Below the pieces are notes generated by a model that did no database searches, was not told where the DNA came from, and was given only the letters and a program-made list of their open reading frames with translations. The position numbers and the translations under genes were made by a program. Shown here piece by piece: positions 12,306 to 15,307 of a DNA stretch of 15,307 bases (position 1 is its first letter; every line of letters starts with the position of its first letter). Origin of the DNA: Aureococcus anophagefferens (lineage: Eukaryota; Sar; Pelagophyceae; Pelagomonadales; Pelagomonadaceae); contig NW_008705563.1 of the NCBI RefSeq assembly GCF_000186865.1, positions 1,602,916 through 1,618,222 on the forward strand, written 5' to 3'.

Positions 12306-15300
12306 ATGGCCGACGACGACGTGCGCGTCGCGCTCCTCGGCGACGTGACCGTCGGCACGACACAAGATGCGAACTTCCAGGCGGCGCTCGGCGGGAACCG
12401 CCTCGCCCTTTTGGAGCGCCACGGCGTCGTCGTCGCCGGCGTCGGCCGCGAGCTCGCGTGCTTCGCGCTGCGGGACCTCGAGGCGGCGTGCTGGGCCCAG
12501 TACGAGGCGCGCGCCGCGGGCAAGGGCTCGAGCAAGCGCGGCGGCGGCGCGGCCGCGCCGCGCGCGGGCGCGGCCGACCTGGGCGGCCCGGTGGGCCCCG
12601 TCGCCGGCTCCGGCGGCAACGTCGTCGCCGCGGGCGTCGGCGCGGAGCTGCGCTGCTACGCCGTCGAGGCGGGCCACGCGCTGCGGCTCCTCAATACCTT
12701 CGACTGCGGCGGGCCCGTCGTCGACTGCGCGTGCAGCCCCGACGGCGCGCGCGTCGCCGCGGCGACGGCCGGCGGCGGCGGCTGCGTCGTCGACGTCGCG
12801 TCCGGCGCCCGCGCGCCCCTGCCCGGCGGCGCGCTCGCCGTGGCCTTCGACGCGGCCGCGGGCCGCTGCGCCGTCGCGACGGAGAGCGGGCTCGCCCTCG
12901 TCGAGGCCGACGGCGCGTCGGCGAGCCTGCCGGCGCCGGACTTCGAGGACGGCGCGGCGCGGCGCGCGCACGCCGTCGCCTGGCTCGACGCGGGCCACGT
13001 CTTCGTCGGGTACCGCGACGCCGCCGGGGGCGACGACGCGCTCGCGCGCGCGGCCGTGCACGCCGTCGCCGCGGGCGCGGCCGCGCCGTTCGCCGAGGAC
13101 GAAGTCGTCGCGTTCTTCGACCGCGAGGCGCCCGGCGCGCCCCACGGCTTCCACGTCGCCGCCCACAGCGACGCGTTGGCCCTCGTCGCCTGCAACCTGA
13201 GCCGCGACGTGCGCGTCGTCCGCGCGGACCCGGACGAGCCCGGAAGCTGGTACGTGCACGAGGCCGTCGACGAGGCGCTCCTCTGCTGCCAGACGCCCTG
13301 CGTCGCGGCCGCGGACGGCGACGAGGTCGAGACGCTCGTCGCGGGCCTCGCGTTGTCGCGCTGCGCGTCGCGGGCCGCGCCGCCGCGCGACCCGCAGACG
13401 CCGCCCGACGCCGGCGCGGCGCCCGCGCCCTTGGCGCTCGTGCTCTCGACGGCCGGGCTCCTGTCGCTCTACGCGCTCGCCGAGGACGACCCGTCGCGGG
13501 CGGCGCCGCGCACGCCGCGGCCCCTCGACGCGCTCCCGCCCGCGCCCGCGGCCGCGGGCCAGACGGCGCTCGCGGGCTTCGCGCCGGCCAAGGCGCCGGA
13601 GAAGCCCGCCTTCGGCTTCGCCGCGGCGCCGGGCGCCGCGCCGGGCTTCTCCTTCGGCGCGCCCGCGGCCGCGGCGCCGGGCGCCGCGCCGGCCTTCGGC
13701 TTCGCCGCGCCCGCGGCCAAGGCGCCGTCGGGCTACCCGCCCATGGCGACCAAGGCGCCCAGCAAGCTGCCCTTCGGCGCGCCCGCGCCGGCGGCCAAGG
13801 CGCCTGCTGGCTACCCGCCCATGGCGACCAAGGCGCCCAGCAAGCTGCCCTTCGGCGCGCCCGCGCCCGCGGCCAAGGCGCCTTCTGGCTACCCGCCCAT
13901 GGCGACCAAGGCGCCGAGCAAGCTGCCCTTCGGCGCGCCCGCGCCCGCTCCGGCGGCCAAGGCGCCGTCGGGCTACCCGCCCATGGCGACCAAGGCGCCC
14001 AGCAAGCTGCCCTTCGGCGCGCCCGCGCCCGCTCCGGCGGCCAAGGCGCCGTCGGGCTACCCGCCCATGGCGACCAAGGCCCCCAGCAAGCTACCCTTCG
14101 GCGCGCCCGCGCCCGCGGCCAAGGCGCCGTCGGGCTACCCGCCGATGGCGACCAAGGCGCCCAGCAAGCTGCCATTTGGAGCTCCGGCGCCCGCGGCCAA
14201 GGCGCCGTCGGGCTATCCGCCGATGGCGACGAAGGCGCCGAGCAAGCTGCCTTTTGGAGCTCCGGCGCCCGCGCCCGCGGCCAAGGCGCCGTCGGGCTAT
14301 CCGCCGATGGCGACGAAGGCGCCGAGCAAGCTACCCTTCGGGGCGCCCGCGCCGGCGGCTGCGGCGACGAGCAAGCCGGCCTTTGGCGCTCCCGCGAGCA
14401 AGCTGGCCTTTGGCGCCCCCGCGAGCAAGCCGGCCTTTGGCGCTCCCGCGAGCAAGCTGGCCTTTGGCGCCCCCGCGAGCAAGCCGGCCTTTGGCGCCCC
14501 CGCGAGCAAGCCGGCCTTTGGCGCCCCCGCGAGCACGCCGGCCTTCGGCGCCCCCGCGAGCGCGCCGGCCTTCGGCGCCCCCGCGAGCGCGCCGGCCTTC
14601 GGCGCCGCGGCCGCGCCGGCCTTTGGCGCGGCGACGCAGGCCCTCGGCGAGACCAAAAGAGCGTTCGGCGACGCGACGCGCGCGCTCGGCGCGGCGCCGG
14701 CCGCCGCGACGCTCCCGTCGTTCAAGGAGATCGAGGCGTCCGTCGGCGCGCCGGCCGGGGGGGCGCGCTCCGGCGAGCGCAAGGCCTACACGGTGCCCCA
14801 CGACATGGTCGTGCCGAGGGACGCGGCGGAGGCCGAGAAGTGGCGCGTCGTGCTCGACTTCGAGCAGTCCATGGCCGACATGCGCGAGGCCATGCGCGCG
14901 TCGAAGGTCGAGGTCGACGCCGCCGTCGACGAGGGCCGGAGGAAGGGCGAGGACGAGCGGCGCGAGCTCCGCGAGGCCCAGGCGCTCGTGCGCGAGTACC
15001 GGGCGCAGGAGCGCGAGCTCGGCGAGATGCGCGCGCAGCTTCTGGGGAGCTGCGAGGACGTGCGCCGCCAGTGCGCCGACGCGAAGTCGTCCCTGGAGAT
15101 CGCCGAGGGCACGCTCGCGGACTGCGACGACCCGGAGAAGAAGGCCAAGGCCGACGAGTGGGCGCGGGTCCTCGAGACGCAGCCTCTGGACGTCGCGTCG
15201 AAGGCGCGGCTCGAGCGCCTCGAGAAGCTGGCCTGCGACGTCGCGTCGACGCTCAGCGACGTCAAGCTCGTCAACGAGCACCGCGAGAAGCTCGAGGCGT

Positions 15301-15307
15301 CGCTACC
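12306..15307 (+). CDS. NUP214: Nup214/Nup159-like FG nucleoporin (3' partial)
   Basis: The frame is open for 1000 codons and runs off the right edge. Residues 1 to about 395 read as a beta-propeller of the Nup214/Nup159 type. The opening matches the family pattern (NRLALLERHGVVVAGVGRELACFALRDLE region, about 32-60), followed by WD-like strands such as VVDCACSPDGARVAAAT. Residues about 415-770 are FG repeats: scattered FGF motifs, then array A and array B. From about 837 the sequence is a charged, heptad-like coiled coil (EKWRVVLDFEQSMADMREAM onward). Nup214/Nup159 sits on the cytoplasmic face of the nuclear pore; its propeller binds the DEAD-box helicase DBP5/DDX19 and its coiled coil anchors it with Nup88/Nup82. 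The order propeller-FG-coiled coil is diagnostic. Alternative: another propeller-FG protein; I consider this less likely. Confidence 0.8.
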   Translation, partial: MADDDVRVALLGDVTVGTTQDANFQAALGGNRLALLERHGVVVAGVGRELACFALRDLEAACWAQYEARAAGKGSSKRGGGAAAPRAGAADLGGPVGPVAGSGGNVVAAGVGAELRCYAVEAGHALRLLNTFDCGGPVVDCACSPDGARVAAATAGGGGCVVDVASGARAPLPGGALAVAFDAAAGRCAVATESGLALVEADGASASLPAPDFEDGAARRAHAVAWLDAGHVFVGYRDAAGGDDALARAAVHAVAAGAAAPFAEDEVVAFFDREAPGAPHGFHVAAHSDALALVACNLSRDVRVVRADPDEPGSWYVHEAVDEALLCCQTPCVAAADGDEVETLVAGLALSRCASRAAPPRDPQTPPDAGAAPAPLALVLSTAGLLSLYALAEDDPSRAAPRTPRPLDALPPAPAAAGQTALAGFAPAKAPEKPAFGFAAAPGAAPGFSFGAPAAAAPGAAPAFGFAAPAAKAPSGYPPMATKAPSKLPFGAPAPAAKAPAGYPPMATKAPSKLPFGAPAPAAKAPSGYPPMATKAPSKLPFGAPAPAPAAKAPSGYPPMATKAPSKLPFGAPAPAPAAKAPSGYPPMATKAPSKLPFGAPAPAAKAPSGYPPMATKAPSKLPFGAPAPAAKAPSGYPPMATKAPSKLPFGAPAPAPAAKAPSGYPPMATKAPSKLPFGAPAPAAAATSKPAFGAPASKLAFGAPASKPAFGAPASKLAFGAPASKPAFGAPASKPAFGAPASTPAFGAPASAPAFGAPASAPAFGAAAAPAFGAATQALGETKRAFGDATRALGAAPAAATLPSFKEIEASVGAPAGGARSGERKAYTVPHDMVVPRDAAEAEKWRVVLDFEQSMADMREAMRASKVEVDAAVDEGRRKGEDERRELREAQALVREYRAQERELGEMRAQLLGSCEDVRRQCADAKSSLEIAEGTLADCDDPEKKAKADEWARVLETQPLDVASKARLERLEKLACDVASTLSDVKLVNEHREKLEASL
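13731..14369 (+). repeat. FG array A: eight in-frame 78/84-bp repeats
   Basis: Units start at 13731, 13809, 13887, 13971, 14055, 14133, 14211 and 14295. Each encodes GYPPMATKAPSKLPFGAP followed by an Ala/Pro/Lys spacer. Length is 26 or 28 residues; the longer units carry one extra Ala-Pro. All keep frame. Units 6-7 carry silent changes such as TTTGGAGCT in place of TTCGGCGCG. The last unit changes its spacer and joins array B. Confidence 0.92.
14370..14612 (+). repeat. FG array B: nine in-frame 27-bp repeats
   Basis: Nine perfect-length units of nine residues, SK(P/L)AFGAPA, run without gaps. The first six begin SK, the next ST, the last two SA. P and L alternate in the first four. The 3' units switch Phe codon from TTT to TTC. 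This is a denser FG tract than array A (one FG every 9 residues, against 26-28). Confidence 0.92.

Noticed and set aside
12691..14175. Minus-strand ORF of 494 codons with a repeated protein sequence
   Set aside because: It is the antisense of the nucleoporin FG array; the repeats are inherited from the coding strand.
13731..14612. Possible CRISPR or satellite array
   Set aside because: The repeats are contiguous, multiples of three, in frame, and encode FG motifs; there are no unique spacers.

Overview
The window looks like a gene-dense stretch of nuclear genome from a GC-rich stramenopile alga, most likely a pelagophyte such as Aureococcus anophagefferens or a close relative. This rests on sequence features, not on a database search. 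The genes are eukaryotic (Gemin2, NOSIP, an FG nucleoporin, a HECT ligase, a CASTOR/POLLUX channel). One extracellular region carries the PTxxPT tetrads common in stramenopile surface proteins. One protein has a signal peptide followed by a Phe-led transit-like segment, as in plastids derived from red algae. One intron is a short transposon with terminal inverted repeats and an 8-bp target duplication, which is the introner type known from Aureococcus. Most sampled lines are very GC-rich; every sizeable ORF on the other strand is best read as a high-GC shadow.

Layout. (1) 3-2825 (+), cut by the left edge: a membrane-anchored HECT E3 ubiquitin ligase with an extracellular PT-rich and SEA-like region. 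(2) 3069-4595 (-), convergent with it: a plastid-directed LON-domain protein. (3) 4841-5683 (-): Gemin2/SIP1, an SMN-complex protein. (4) 5926-9045 (+), divergent from Gemin2: a CASTOR/POLLUX-type ion channel in two exons split by a 196-bp introner. (5) 9151-9987 (-): a membrane-anchored 2-oxoglutarate/Fe(II) oxygenase. (6) 10213-11112 (+): an ankyrin-repeat protein whose 5' two thirds are much less GC-rich than its 3' part. (7) 11174-12157 (-): NOSIP, a U-box protein. (8) 12306-15307 (+), cut by the right edge: a Nup214/Nup159-like nucleoporin with beta-propeller, two in-frame FG-repeat arrays and coiled coil.

The genes sit in convergent and divergent pairs with gaps of 61 to 245 bp, so no gene-free stretch reaches 300 bp. 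I see no rRNA, tRNA, CRISPR array or autonomous transposon. The genes do not form a pathway, although Gemin2 and NOSIP both touch mRNA splicing and the nucleoporin touches mRNA export.

The most striking element is the introner at 8186-8381. It has 14/15 matching terminal inverted repeats and exact GCGGACGC target duplications. Its single terminal mismatch lies at the base that makes the GT splice donor. Splicing at 8188/8391 keeps the channel in frame and changes one codon relative to the inferred empty site. Other points of interest are the fusion of a HECT ligase to a receptor-like ectodomain, an altered channel filter (ADPGSHA), a duplicated gene 3' end, palindromic CGTAA motifs after stop codons, and the base-composition break inside the ankyrin gene.
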